Shown here in pieces: positions 27,692 to 36,369 of a stretch of 64,000 nucleotides of DNA. The DNA is from Anaerosporobacter mobilis DSM 15930. GTDB taxonomy: Bacteria > Bacillota > Clostridia > Lachnospirales > Lachnospiraceae. The stretch is taken from assembly GCF_900142955.1 (NCBI RefSeq), contig NZ_FRCP01000012.1, positions 175,446 to 239,445 on the forward strand. Direction: 5' to 3'. How positions within the stretch are numbered: position 1 is the stretch's first letter; each line of letters opens with the position of its first letter. The notes under the pieces were generated by a model that was given only the letters and a program-made list of their open reading frames with translations, did no database searches and was not told the DNA's origin. The position numbers and the translations under genes are program-made.

Positions 27692-29290
27692 ATGCCAGAA
27701 AGTTTAGAAAGTATGTTACCAGTAATACTAATTGTTGCTGGAATTGTCATTATCTTGATGGTTATTCTATCGATGTGGAAGAAGGTACCACAGGATAAAG
27801 CGGCAGTTGTTACAGGATTGAAGAAGAGGATTATCACCGGTGGTGGTGGTCTAGTAATTCCAGTTTTTGAAAGAATTGATTACATATCACTTGGCAACAT
27901 TCAGTTAGATGTTGTAACAGATGAGAGTATGTCGTCTCAAGGTGTACCAATTGCAGTTATTGGCACAGCGGTAATTAAAGTAAAGAACGAACAGAATTCT
28001 ATATTCAATGCAATTGAGCAATTCACAGGCAAGAATGAGACTATGATTGAACAATCAATCCGTAGTACAGCAACGAATGTACTTGAAGGAAAACTTCGTG
28101 AAATTGTATCTACCATGACTGTTGAAGAGATATATCGTGATAGAGAGACTTTCTCTTCTAAAGTTCAAGAAGTAGTAGGAACTGAATTAACGGAGATGGG
28201 TCTTGAAGTTAAAGTATTTACCATTAAAGACATTAATGATAGCAATGGTTATATTAATGCACTTGGTGTTAAACAGATAGCTGAGAAGAAAAAAGATGCA
28301 GAGATAGCGAGAGCAGAAGCTGACCGTGAGATGCAGATTGAGACTTCTAAAGCAAAAAGAGCTGGTGAGCAAGCAAGATTACTTGCTGAGACAGAGATAG
28401 CAGAAGCTACTAAGTTAAAACAAGTTCAAGAAGCTGCATATATGCAAGAACAGCAAGCAGCAAAAGCAAAAGCAGATGCAGCCTATGAAATTCAGAAAAA
28501 CATTACCAATAAAGAAGTAGTAACAGCAGAGATGGATGCTGAATTATTAAAGCAAGAAAGACAAAAGGATATTGAAGCTGCTCAAGTGCAGATTATGATT
28601 GCGAAGGAGCAGAAGAATATCGAACTTGCACAAAAACAAGCGGAACGTAAGAAGGAAAGTCTTCGTGCAGAAGTTGTTGAACCAGCGATTGCTGATAAAG
28701 AGAAGCAACAAACGATTGCAGATGCTGAAAAGTATCGCAAAATAGCAGAAGCAGAAGCACAGGCACAAGCACAAACAAGATTTGCCCAGGCGGAAGCAGA
28801 AGCGAGAAAAATTAAAGCAATTGCAGAAGCTGAGGCTATTAAGCTAACTGGTCAAGCAGAAGCAGATGTTATTAGCCAAAAGGGTACTGCAGAGGCTTCC
28901 TCAATTCGTGCAAAGGGTATTGCAGAAGCAGAAGCCATGGAGAAAAAGGCAGAGGCTTATCAGAAATATTCTGGAGCTGCAGTTGCAGAGATGCTTATTA
29001 AAGTTTTACCAGATGTTGCAGAGAACATTGCAAAACCATTATCGCAGATTGATAAAATTATTATCATGGATGGCGGTGGTAGTACAGAAGGTAACGGAGT
29101 TGCCAACGTAGCTTCTAATGTAACAGGAGTTATGACTCAAGTTATGGAGTCGATGAAGGAAGTAACCGGTATTGATTTATCTGATCTTGTTAAGGCAAAA
29201 GGGTATGATGCACAAGTTACAAGGAATGTTAATATCAATGCGAATGCTAGTAAGGAAATTGCAGAAACAATAGAAGCTATTAGCGAGTAA
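27692..29290 (+). CDS. floT: Flotillin (SPFH/band 7 protein)
   Basis: 532 aa. An N-terminal membrane helix (about residues 8-28) leads into an SPFH domain ('QDKAAVVTGLKKRIITGGGGLVIPVFERIDYISL'). A long Ala/Glu/Lys-rich coiled coil follows, with dozens of AEA repeats (about residues 195-415), and then a C-terminal domain. This is the standard bacterial flotillin plan (FloT/YuaG), which scaffolds functional membrane microdomains. A strong 'aaggagg' precedes ATG. It is encoded directly after its usual NfeD-like partner and ends at a strong hairpin. Confidence 0.94.
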   Translation: MPESLESMLPVILIVAGIVIILMVILSMWKKVPQDKAAVVTGLKKRIITGGGGLVIPVFERIDYISLGNIQLDVVTDESMSSQGVPIAVIGTAVIKVKNEQNSIFNAIEQFTGKNETMIEQSIRSTATNVLEGKLREIVSTMTVEEIYRDRETFSSKVQEVVGTELTEMGLEVKVFTIKDINDSNGYINALGVKQIAEKKKDAEIARAEADREMQIETSKAKRAGEQARLLAETEIAEATKLKQVQEAAYMQEQQAAKAKADAAYEIQKNITNKEVVTAEMDAELLKQERQKDIEAAQVQIMIAKEQKNIELAQKQAERKKESLRAEVVEPAIADKEKQQTIADAEKYRKIAEAEAQAQAQTRFAQAEAEARKIKAIAEAEAIKLTGQAEADVISQKGTAEASSIRAKGIAEAEAMEKKAEAYQKYSGAAVAEMLIKVLPDVAENIAKPLSQIDKIIIMDGGGSTEGNGVANVASNVTGVMTQVMESMKEVTGIDLSDLVKAKGYDAQVTRNVNINANASKEIAETIEAISE

Positions 29291-29299
29291 ACAAACATG

Positions 29300-29344
29300 G
29301 GTTGTTGCAAAACACTATATCTACACAGGTTTTGCAACAACCCC
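29300..29344 (+). terminator. Terminator-like hairpin after flotillin
   Basis: 14-bp perfect stem (ggttgttgcaaaac with gttttgcaacaacc), 15-nt loop, then 'ccgtttg'. The T-run is short, so this is a moderate-quality terminator. Confidence 0.7.
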
Positions 29345-29403
29345 GTTTGTGAATAGGGGTTATGATTTCTAAAGATATTAATAAAGGACAGTAAGGGGAA
29401 GAC

Positions 29404-30681
29404 ATGAATAATAAATTAAAGATATTATTAATAGATATCAAACTATATATTACGAAAAGAAAATTGTTATTTTCTTTTATCTTACTAATACTCATTGGAA
29501 TTATAGCAGCATTGGTTGTTATTAGTTGTAGAAAGCAGCAATATGAAATGACAACGCAAGAGATGGTAAAAGACTACGAACAGATGGAGGCTGCTTTGAA
29601 GGAGAATTATCCTTACTTTGGTCTCCTAGAAAGATATGGGATTGACTATGAACAAAAATTACAGAATTATTTAGAGAAGATGATGGAATGCAAAGATGGA
29701 AGCGAGTATTTTAATATATTTAATTTAGCATTTGCGAGCATAAAGAATGTAGGTGATCTTTCCATCTGGGATTACTGGAGATATAAGTATAACGAAGATT
29801 ATATGCAAAGATTTACAGCCGATAAGAATCAATATTTATTATCATTGATTGAAGAGCAGGAAAGTGTTAAATCCTATAATACATTAAAATACATCCACAA
29901 TACTAGAGATTATGTTTCTGAATTTAGAGAACGGAAAGTTAAGACAGTACTTGCTAATAACTTTAATATTGGTATTATCGAAGAGGGAAAAGTAGCGTAT
30001 ATAGCATTTAAGTCATTTGACAGGGAATATGTGAAAGAAGATAAAGAAAAGTTATTAGCATTTTTTGATGAAGTGAAGGATTTTAATCATGTTATTATAG
30101 ATTTACAGAATGTTTATTCAGGGGTTGAGGAGTATATGGTACAAAATATAATAGCACCTAATATTGATAAGCCATTAACTGCAGATACGTATCTTCTTTT
30201 TAAGGATGGCGAGAACAATAGAAACTTCATTCAAAGCCGTTATAAGCAAGAGGAGATTAAGAGTATTGATACGCTCCCAAGTTTTGATAAGATTGTAAAA
30301 GAAGATTTAGAGAATTTGGATTGTTATGTAGTAGATTCCTTCGAAATAGAACCAAGTGATACAGAAGCGATTTTGAATTCGAAGCTATGGGTTCTCACCA
30401 ATGCATACACATATGGCGTGGCTGATAAATTCGCGAACTTCTGTGAACAGACGGGGTTCGCTACCGTAGTCGGTGAAACTACTAGCGGTGGTGGTTTGGG
30501 ATTAGATGCTTTCGCATACCAATTACCGAATAGTAAACTGTTAGTGGGGTATCGTGGAGATTATCCACTTAATCAAGATGGTTCTTGTAATTTAGAGGTA
30601 GGTACTACACCCGATATTATGACAAGTAATGAGAATATTCTCGATGAATGTTTAGAAATCATCGAGAAAGGGAAAAATTAA
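29404..30681 (+). CDS. Membrane-anchored S41-like protein, probable pseudo-protease
   Basis: 425 aa. One N-terminal membrane helix (about residues 20-42) precedes an extracytoplasmic S41/tail-specific-protease-like part: 'GIIEEGKVAYIAFKSFDREYVKEDKE', 'FNHVIIDLQNVYSG', 'GFATVVGETTSGGGLGLDAF' and 'EVGTTPDI'. The position that normally carries the nucleophile (xYSSAExFA in close relatives) reads 'YTYGVADKFANFC', so Ser appears replaced by Gly. Family: S41 proteases cleave proteins at the envelope. Inference: this copy binds but does not cleave. It is monocistronic, after the flotillin terminator. Confidence 0.75.
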   Translation: MNNKLKILLIDIKLYITKRKLLFSFILLILIGIIAALVVISCRKQQYEMTTQEMVKDYEQMEAALKENYPYFGLLERYGIDYEQKLQNYLEKMMECKDGSEYFNIFNLAFASIKNVGDLSIWDYWRYKYNEDYMQRFTADKNQYLLSLIEEQESVKSYNTLKYIHNTRDYVSEFRERKVKTVLANNFNIGIIEEGKVAYIAFKSFDREYVKEDKEKLLAFFDEVKDFNHVIIDLQNVYSGVEEYMVQNIIAPNIDKPLTADTYLLFKDGENNRNFIQSRYKQEEIKSIDTLPSFDKIVKEDLENLDCYVVDSFEIEPSDTEAILNSKLWVLTNAYTYGVADKFANFCEQTGFATVVGETTSGGGLGLDAFAYQLPNSKLLVGYRGDYPLNQDGSCNLEVGTTPDIMTSNENILDECLEIIEKGKN

Positions 30682-30721
30682 AGTAAACTATCAAATAATT
30701 CTGTCCAGATATTATAAAAAG

Positions 30722-30730
30722 TGGTATAAT
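30722..30730 (+). promoter_or_regulatory. Extended -10 promoter of the cytidylate-kinase-like gene
   Basis: TGG-TATAAT (30722-30730) is a good extended -10, and only a poor -35 lies upstream. The predicted start is near 30737, giving a ~305-nt 5' leader. Confidence 0.55.
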
Positions 30731-30734
30731 GTAA

Positions 30735-31010
30735 CTGATCGGAAGAAAATCAAGCACGAACGAAGTGAGTATTTGATTTTACCTGATCAGTTAGCGATAG
30801 AATGAAGTTCTAGAGCTAGGGGTTACACGTAGTGTAAGACCGTACTCCGCAGGAGTTATAAGTTAACGAGGGAAATTACGAAGTGATTTCTCGAGTCTAA
30901 CGTATTTTACCTGATCAGTTAGCGATAGAACAAGGTTCTAGAGCTAGGGTTACACGTAGTGTAAGACCGCACCAAAGTCAAGAAGCTTGACTTTAAGAAG
31001 TTATAAGTTT
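30735..31010 (+). repeat. Structured leader with two 68-bp direct repeats
   Basis: Copy A (30777-30844) and copy B (30905-30971) are near identical, 128 bp apart. In each copy the RNA can fold TAGC-GA-TAGAA/loop/TTCTA-GA-GCTA, where the loop bases differ but pairing is kept, and then TTACAC-GTA-GTGTAA. Between the copies lie ACTCC-GCA-GGAGT and a CGAGGGAAATTAC/GTGATTTCTCG hairpin. That intermediate block recurs at 51876-51937. An initial long hairpin (aaaatcaa/ttgatttt) opens the region, and aaagtcaag/cttgacttt closes it. Confidence 0.75.
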
Positions 31011-31043
31011 GTACAGATTATTATGATGAATGGAGGGATTGTT

Positions 31044-31658
31044 ATGAATAAGATCATTACAATTAGTAGACAGTATGGAAGTGGTGGACGAGAAATCGGA
31101 GAGAAACTAGCTAAGATATTAGGCATTCCATTCTATGACAATGAATTAATTACCAGAGCAGCTAAAGAAAGTGGATTTGCTGAATCTGTATTCGAAAGAG
31201 CTGAAGATAAGGCAACTAATAGTTTGTTATATTCAATAGCTATGGGGATGAGCGCTTATGGAAATCAAGATATGGGTTTTGCTAATTTATCTTTAGATGA
31301 CAGAATCTATTTGGCGCAATCTGATGTTATAAGAAAGGTTGCTGCAGAAGGACCATGTGTAATTGTGGGAAGATGTGCAGATTACATATTGAAAGATAAT
31401 CCTAATGTTGTTCATGTGTTTGTATGGGCAGACATAAAAAATCGTGTTGAACGTGCCACTACGAAGTACAATATGCCAATAGCAAAGGCACAAGAAAATA
31501 TCTTAAAGATTGACAAGCGAAGGGCTAACTATTACAATTATCATGCCAATGAGAAGTGGGGTAAAGCAGAAAACTATCATTTGTCTATCAAGAGTGATTT
31601 CGTTGGTATTGATAATGCTGTGGAAGTAATAAAATTATTTGTAGAAAAAGGTGTTTAA
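31044..31658 (+). CDS. Cytidylate kinase-like protein
   Basis: 204 aa from ATG 31044, which has 'ggaggg' six bases upstream. The frame begins at 30987 but lacks a better start. The P-loop-like 'ISRQYGSGGREIGEKLAK' at the N-terminus, 'IPFYDNELITRAAKESG' and 'VGRCADYILKDNPNVVHVFVWA' define the cytidylate-kinase-like family that is abundant in Clostridia. It differs from true Cmk, and its substrate is not established. It is followed after 5 bp by the AI-2E family permease gene, so they are likely to be co-transcribed from the promoter near 30730. Confidence 0.85.
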   Translation: MNKIITISRQYGSGGREIGEKLAKILGIPFYDNELITRAAKESGFAESVFERAEDKATNSLLYSIAMGMSAYGNQDMGFANLSLDDRIYLAQSDVIRKVAAEGPCVIVGRCADYILKDNPNVVHVFVWADIKNRVERATTKYNMPIAKAQENILKIDKRRANYYNYHANEKWGKAENYHLSIKSDFVGIDNAVEVIKLFVEKGV

Positions 31659-31663
31659 ACAGA

Positions 31664-32893
31664 ATGAAAGTAAAAGATAAGATGAACAAACAGTACACCT
31701 TAGTGTCCATCTATGTTATCGTGACTTGTATCATTATCTACTGTTTGAGCTTGGTAGCAAAAAGTGCACCAGCTATTGTAGCTAACTTGTTAGAGATACT
31801 AAACTGGATATTACGCGTGATGAAGCCAATACTTTTAGCATTTGTGTTTGCTTACTTGACAGAACCAATTGTGAATTTCTTTGAGAACCATTTTAAAAAT
31901 TGGCGTATCTTTAAAAAGAAGCAAAATTCGTGTAGAACTTACGCTGTAGTAACAACGTTGGTTATCATATTATTAGCAGTAACTGCATTGATTTCAATGC
32001 TTGTATACAGTGTAACAGATCAGGTTCGTTTCGCTAGTTTTGATGATATTGTAGTAATTGTTACTAATTTCATCAATACTGTTAATGAATTTGTTAATCA
32101 GATTATGGGAAAATTAGAGAGCTTGAATATTCAATCAGCTGAACTGAATTCATATATCAAAGAAGCAACCACATTTTTAATGAATGGTTTAAAAGGATTT
32201 GGTAATTCCATATTAGGATCTGTAACAAATATTTCAGGGTATCTAACAACATTTATCTTTGCACTTATTATAGGAATTTATTTCTTAATTGATGGTGCTA
32301 TGATTAAGAACTATATCAGTAAAGTATCAAGAGCATTATTAAGTACGAAATTCAATAAACATGCTAGACAATTTATTAGAGATGCAGATACCGTTTTCTC
32401 TGGTTATTTGAAAGGACAATTAACAGATGTTCTTGTTATGATGGTATTAATTAGTGTTGCATTATCTGTTATAGGTGTTAAGTTTAGTATTGTAATTGGC
32501 GTATTGGCTGGACTTTGTAATCTGATACCGTATTTTGGACCATTTGTAGCATATGCGGGAACGATAATAGTATGTTTAATTAATACTGATTATAAGAGAA
32601 TGATTATGGGGGTTATTGCTTTATTCATCATTCAAACAATAGATGGTAATATTATAGGACCTAAACTACTTAGTCATAGTATTGAGATTCACCCATTACT
32701 AGTTATTATTTTCTTGATTTTTGGTAGTGCAGTTGGTGGATTCTTAGGCATGATTTTAGCGGTACCAGTAGGTGCTTTGATTAAGGTTTTATTTGTTCGT
32801 TTTATTGACTACCGATTAGAATTGAAAGATCAAGAAGAGCGGGAAGCTCAGGAAGTTATAAAAGCTGCTTCTTCTGTAAAAAGATCAAAATAA
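31664..32893 (+). CDS. AI-2E family (PerM-type) transporter
   Basis: 409 aa with about eight membrane segments and a large soluble loop near residues 110-180, the layout of the AI-2E/PerM (UPF0118) family. Motifs include 'KPILLAFVFAYLTEPIVNFFE', 'FSIVIGVLAGLCNLIPYFGP' and 'IQTIDGNIIGPKLLSHSIEIHPL', all strongly conserved. Members export or import varied small molecules (quorum signals, Na+/H+ exchange), so the substrate is unknown. The C-terminal ~25 residues are charged and cytoplasmic. The start lies 5 bp after the preceding gene's stop. Confidence 0.9.
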   Translation: MKVKDKMNKQYTLVSIYVIVTCIIIYCLSLVAKSAPAIVANLLEILNWILRVMKPILLAFVFAYLTEPIVNFFENHFKNWRIFKKKQNSCRTYAVVTTLVIILLAVTALISMLVYSVTDQVRFASFDDIVVIVTNFINTVNEFVNQIMGKLESLNIQSAELNSYIKEATTFLMNGLKGFGNSILGSVTNISGYLTTFIFALIIGIYFLIDGAMIKNYISKVSRALLSTKFNKHARQFIRDADTVFSGYLKGQLTDVLVMMVLISVALSVIGVKFSIVIGVLAGLCNLIPYFGPFVAYAGTIIVCLINTDYKRMIMGVIALFIIQTIDGNIIGPKLLSHSIEIHPLLVIIFLIFGSAVGGFLGMILAVPVGALIKVLFVRFIDYRLELKDQEEREAQEVIKAASSVKRSK

Positions 32894-32903
32894 GAGACAT
32901 TTC

Positions 32904-32958
32904 AAACCGTATTATGGTAAATAGACAAGTTCTAACTACTGTACTACGGTTTTTGTTT
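32904..32958 (+). terminator. Intrinsic terminator after AI-2E family gene
   Basis: Stem aaaccgta/tacggttt closing a longer, partly paired loop, followed by T5GTTT. Confidence 0.7.
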
Positions 32959-33012
32959 GGATTTCGTGTTTTTTGGCAATTTATTGTAAGAAATTCTTAA
33001 GAAAAAAATACT

Positions 33013-33033
33013 TCTATATTGGACAAATATAGA
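33013..33033 (+). promoter_or_regulatory. Inverted repeat upstream of the ABC operon
   Basis: TCTATATT-ggaca-AATATAGA, perfect 8-bp arms. It overlaps a possible -35 TTGGAC (33019-33024), although the matching -10 is weak. It is a candidate operator. Confidence 0.4.
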
Positions 33034-33136
33034 GTACGATTGTAGATGTAAGACTGTATACGATTAACTGAATAACGGGTAATCGGTTAGAAATCCGTTT
33101 GACTAGTTTTACTATATTTGAAAGGGGGGTGAGATA

Positions 33137-34060
33137 GTGGCAGAGGAAAAAGAAAAAGTAATTGAGGTTCGTAATGTAAAAAAGGTATACCGAATGGGTA
33201 GCGAACGAATTACTGCGGTAGAAGATGTGAGTTTTGATATCTATAAAGGTGAGTTCTGTTGCTTGTTAGGAACATCTGGTTCTGGAAAATCAACCTTACT
33301 AAACTTAATGGCAGGCATTGAGAAGTTAACAAGTGGACAGATTATTATAAAGGGTAAGAATATTCATAAGATGAGTGAGAAAAATCTTGCGAAATTCCGT
33401 CAAAAGTATCTAGGATTTGTGTTTCAGTCTTATAATCTAATGAATTCAATGACTGCTTTAGAGAATGTTGAGTTCCCATTAGTTTTCAAACGAATACCAC
33501 CCAAGAGAAGAAAAAAGATGGCAAGAGATATGTTGGTTAAGGTTGGTCTTAAAACAAGGCTTGAACATAAGCCAAAGCAAATGAGTGGTGGTCAGCAACA
33601 AAGGGTTGGTATAGCAAGAGCATTCGTTGCAAAACCAGAAATTGTGTTTGCAGATGAGCCTACTGGTAATCTTGATACGAAGACAACGATGGAAGTTATG
33701 GAATTAATAAAAGAGGTTGCGAGAGCTAATAATCAGACAATTGTTATGGTTACGCATGACAGGCGATTAGCAGAATTTGCAGATAAGATTATTCGTATCT
33801 TAGATGGCAGGATCGAGAGTATTGATTTGTTGAATTCTGACGAGAAGATGGACAAGGAAAGTGTAGAAGATACACAAGAACCTGAATCATTCCAAGAAGT
33901 TGCAAAAAAGAAAGAAGAAAAGAAAGTAGAAAAGAAAGTAGATGAAGAGGATAATATCCAAAGTTTAATCGTGACACAATCAGAGACTACAAGTGGAAGT
34001 GAGGTTACAGGTGATAATGAACTGGAAGAAACATCAGCTGCAACTGTTGAATCGGATTGA
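33137..34060 (+). CDS. ABC transporter ATP-binding protein (MacB/LolD type)
   Basis: 307 aa, starting at GTG after 'aaaggggggtg'. Walker A 'GTSGSGKSTLLNLMAG' (about residues 48-63), Q-loop 'FVFQSYNLMNSMTALENV', signature 'MSGGQQQRVGIARAF', Walker B 'EIVFADEPTGNLD' and switch His 'VMVTHDRR' are all intact, as in the MacB/LolD subfamily. Residues ~235-307 form an unusual low-complexity tail rich in Glu, Lys, Ser and Thr, which is likely disordered. It is the first of four closely spaced genes with two surface proteins and the permease at 36977. Confidence 0.93.
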   Translation: MAEEKEKVIEVRNVKKVYRMGSERITAVEDVSFDIYKGEFCCLLGTSGSGKSTLLNLMAGIEKLTSGQIIIKGKNIHKMSEKNLAKFRQKYLGFVFQSYNLMNSMTALENVEFPLVFKRIPPKRRKKMARDMLVKVGLKTRLEHKPKQMSGGQQQRVGIARAFVAKPEIVFADEPTGNLDTKTTMEVMELIKEVARANNQTIVMVTHDRRLAEFADKIIRILDGRIESIDLLNSDEKMDKESVEDTQEPESFQEVAKKKEEKKVEKKVDEEDNIQSLIVTQSETTSGSEVTGDNELEETSAATVESD

Positions 34061-34155
34061 GAGTTACGAAAAATGATTATCAGAAGAAACGATATCATTT
34101 ATGATTGATATAATTGAAAATGGAAGAAAAGTAGGTAAAGAGGAGGAAAGTTATA

Positions 34156-36351
34156 ATGAAAGGAAAGAAGATGAAAAAACTGCTTTCATATATTGCGCTA
34201 CTTGCGATGGTTGTCGTAAATATTGTTGGCAATGGAATGGTGAGTAAAGCGTCAGAGGTTACAAAAACATTTAAGTTAAAGGGTACGTTAGATACTGTAG
34301 AAATCAAAGCGGGAGAAACACAACATGTTAAGATTCCGTTTAACCTAAATAGCAATACATATTTTAATTCCGTAGAAAATATTAGTTTTAGTGTAGATGT
34401 TGATACGAATGCACCGATTAATATTACGTCAGATGTCACTGTAAAGTTTGCAAGTACTTCAGCAGAAGTAACAACGCTTACCAAAAATACAGAATATGTA
34501 TTAGAGTTTGATATTGAAACCACAGAGTTAGCAAGTAATGGGACATATAAGTTATCAATTGTAGGTACTGGAGATTATATTGACTATGATACAGGTGAGT
34601 ATTCTACATGTGCTTTAAATTTTTCTAAGAAATTAAGCGTTAAAGTAACAGGACAGAAAGCTGCATCAAAGATTAAAATCAGTAGTATTAATTATGATGA
34701 AGAAGTGAATCGTGGAGATGAATTTGATATTTCATTGAAAGTTGGGAATACAGGTGACTTAACTGCTAAGGATGTAAGTATATCTTTAGGGGATTTTGGA
34801 ACTCAAACAGATATAGTGCCAAATTATTCAACATCCGATATGTCTTTAGGTAATCTATCAAACGGAGCTACAAAGAGTGTTAAATTCCCTGTAAAGGTTA
34901 CTTCGAAAGCTACAGCAGGAACGAAATCCTTAAAGGTTACAGTTTCATGGTATGATGATAAAAAAGGTGAAGGATATACAGAAACGGCAAATATCTTTAT
35001 CAATGTCGTTGTTCCTGAAGATCAAGTACAGAATAATGGTAAACCAAACATTGTTATTACCAATGTAATACAATCTCCAGAAACACCAATTGCTAATGGT
35101 AAAGTAACTCTAGCTTTTACAGTTGAGAACAAAGGTAAGACAACGGTTAAACAATTAAAATTCACACCATCTAATATTGCAGCATCAGGACTTAGCCCAG
35201 CATCGGCAAAACCTTATGTTTATATTGATGAATTACAAGCTGGTAAGAAGAAGACAGTTAAGATGCAATACGAATTATCAGAGGATATTACAGAAGGTTT
35301 ACATGAATTAACATATGTGTTCACATATAAATACTTAAACAAAGACGGTACTGATTTTGAAGATGGTACTGAGAATGTTAGTTTATTCGTACGGGATATT
35401 ACTAATCCAAAAGTTACGGTAAATACGAGTGTACCAAAATTAATTATAAGTAATTTTAATACAGGTGATGAAAAGTTAAAGGCTGGATCTGTATTTACAT
35501 TTACGTTTGATGTTAAGAATACACATGCGTCAATTGCTGCAAAAAACATTAAAGTAACAATTTCTTCTGAAAATAATATATTCTCTCAAACGGAAGGAAG
35601 TAATAGTTTCTATATAGAACAGATACCAGCAGGAACAACAATAACACAATCAATTGAATTAAAAGTAAAAGCAGATGCAGCTTCTAATGCGTATCCATTA
35701 AAGATAAGTTTTGATTATGAATATGATGGAAAAACAGCAAGTCCAGATGGAAAGACAGAAGAAGTTGGTACTGCTTCTAAAACAGTAGATGAAGTATTGA
35801 ATATTCAAGTTGCTGAGAATGCAAGACCAGTAGTGCAAGATATCTATATTAGTTCCTATGATGAACCACGTGTAAACGAAGCAACTACATTAACATTTAA
35901 CTTCTATAATATGGGTAAATCAACTCTTAATAATGTAACAGCAACTGTAGTAAGTGATTTCTATCAAGCATCAGATACATCAACTAAGTTCATTGGTAAT
36001 GTTGAAGCAGGACAAGGAAATACATATGAGATTGATGTAATTCCATTGATGGAAGGTGATTGTCCTGGTCAGTTAAAGATTACTTATGAAGATAGTAATG
36101 GAGAAACGGTAGAATTGTTTGCGGACTTTACTCAATTCATTAATGCACAACCTACTATGGATCCTAATACTAATGGTCAATTTCCAGAAGAGATTCCAGT
36201 TGTACCAGAAGCAAAGAAAGCGATTCTACCTACTTGGTTATTTATCGTAATTCAAGTAGTAGTGTTCGTTGTAGCTATTGTTATTGCTAGGAAGGTAGTA
36301 ATCAGCTTGTACAAGAAGAAATTACGTAAAGAAGAGGAAGCAGACTTATAA
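34156..36351 (+). CDS. Membrane-anchored surface protein with CARDB/NEW3-like repeats
   Basis: 731 aa. A signal peptide (about residues 1-35) precedes an extracytoplasmic region of several beta-sandwich repeats. Each contains phrases such as 'RGDEFDISLKVGNTGDLTAKDVSISL', 'NGKVTLAFTVENKGKTTVKQLK' and 'NEATTLTFNFYNMGKSTLNNV', the CARDB/NEW3 (COG1361) style. A single C-terminal membrane helix (about residues 698-718) and a positively charged tail follow. Similar proteins are encoded with MacB-like transporters in Clostridia and are thought to act as the extracellular arm of the complex; that role is inference. Strong 'gaggagg' precedes the start. Confidence 0.83.
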   Translation: MKGKKMKKLLSYIALLAMVVVNIVGNGMVSKASEVTKTFKLKGTLDTVEIKAGETQHVKIPFNLNSNTYFNSVENISFSVDVDTNAPINITSDVTVKFASTSAEVTTLTKNTEYVLEFDIETTELASNGTYKLSIVGTGDYIDYDTGEYSTCALNFSKKLSVKVTGQKAASKIKISSINYDEEVNRGDEFDISLKVGNTGDLTAKDVSISLGDFGTQTDIVPNYSTSDMSLGNLSNGATKSVKFPVKVTSKATAGTKSLKVTVSWYDDKKGEGYTETANIFINVVVPEDQVQNNGKPNIVITNVIQSPETPIANGKVTLAFTVENKGKTTVKQLKFTPSNIAASGLSPASAKPYVYIDELQAGKKKTVKMQYELSEDITEGLHELTYVFTYKYLNKDGTDFEDGTENVSLFVRDITNPKVTVNTSVPKLIISNFNTGDEKLKAGSVFTFTFDVKNTHASIAAKNIKVTISSENNIFSQTEGSNSFYIEQIPAGTTITQSIELKVKADAASNAYPLKISFDYEYDGKTASPDGKTEEVGTASKTVDEVLNIQVAENARPVVQDIYISSYDEPRVNEATTLTFNFYNMGKSTLNNVTATVVSDFYQASDTSTKFIGNVEAGQGNTYEIDVIPLMEGDCPGQLKITYEDSNGETVELFADFTQFINAQPTMDPNTNGQFPEEIPVVPEAKKAILPTWLFIVIQVVVFVVAIVIARKVVISLYKKKLRKEEEADL

Positions 36352-36369
36352 GAAAGGAGATGAAGATAG

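Noticed and set aside
30777..30971. Direct repeats as a CRISPR or attachment-site pair
   Set aside because: Only two units with a structured, repeated intervening block; no cas, integrase or cargo gene between them.
34095..34523. 142-codon minus-strand frame
   Set aside because: Opposite the signal peptide and first domain of the CARDB-like gene; no ribosome site and a poor codon pattern.
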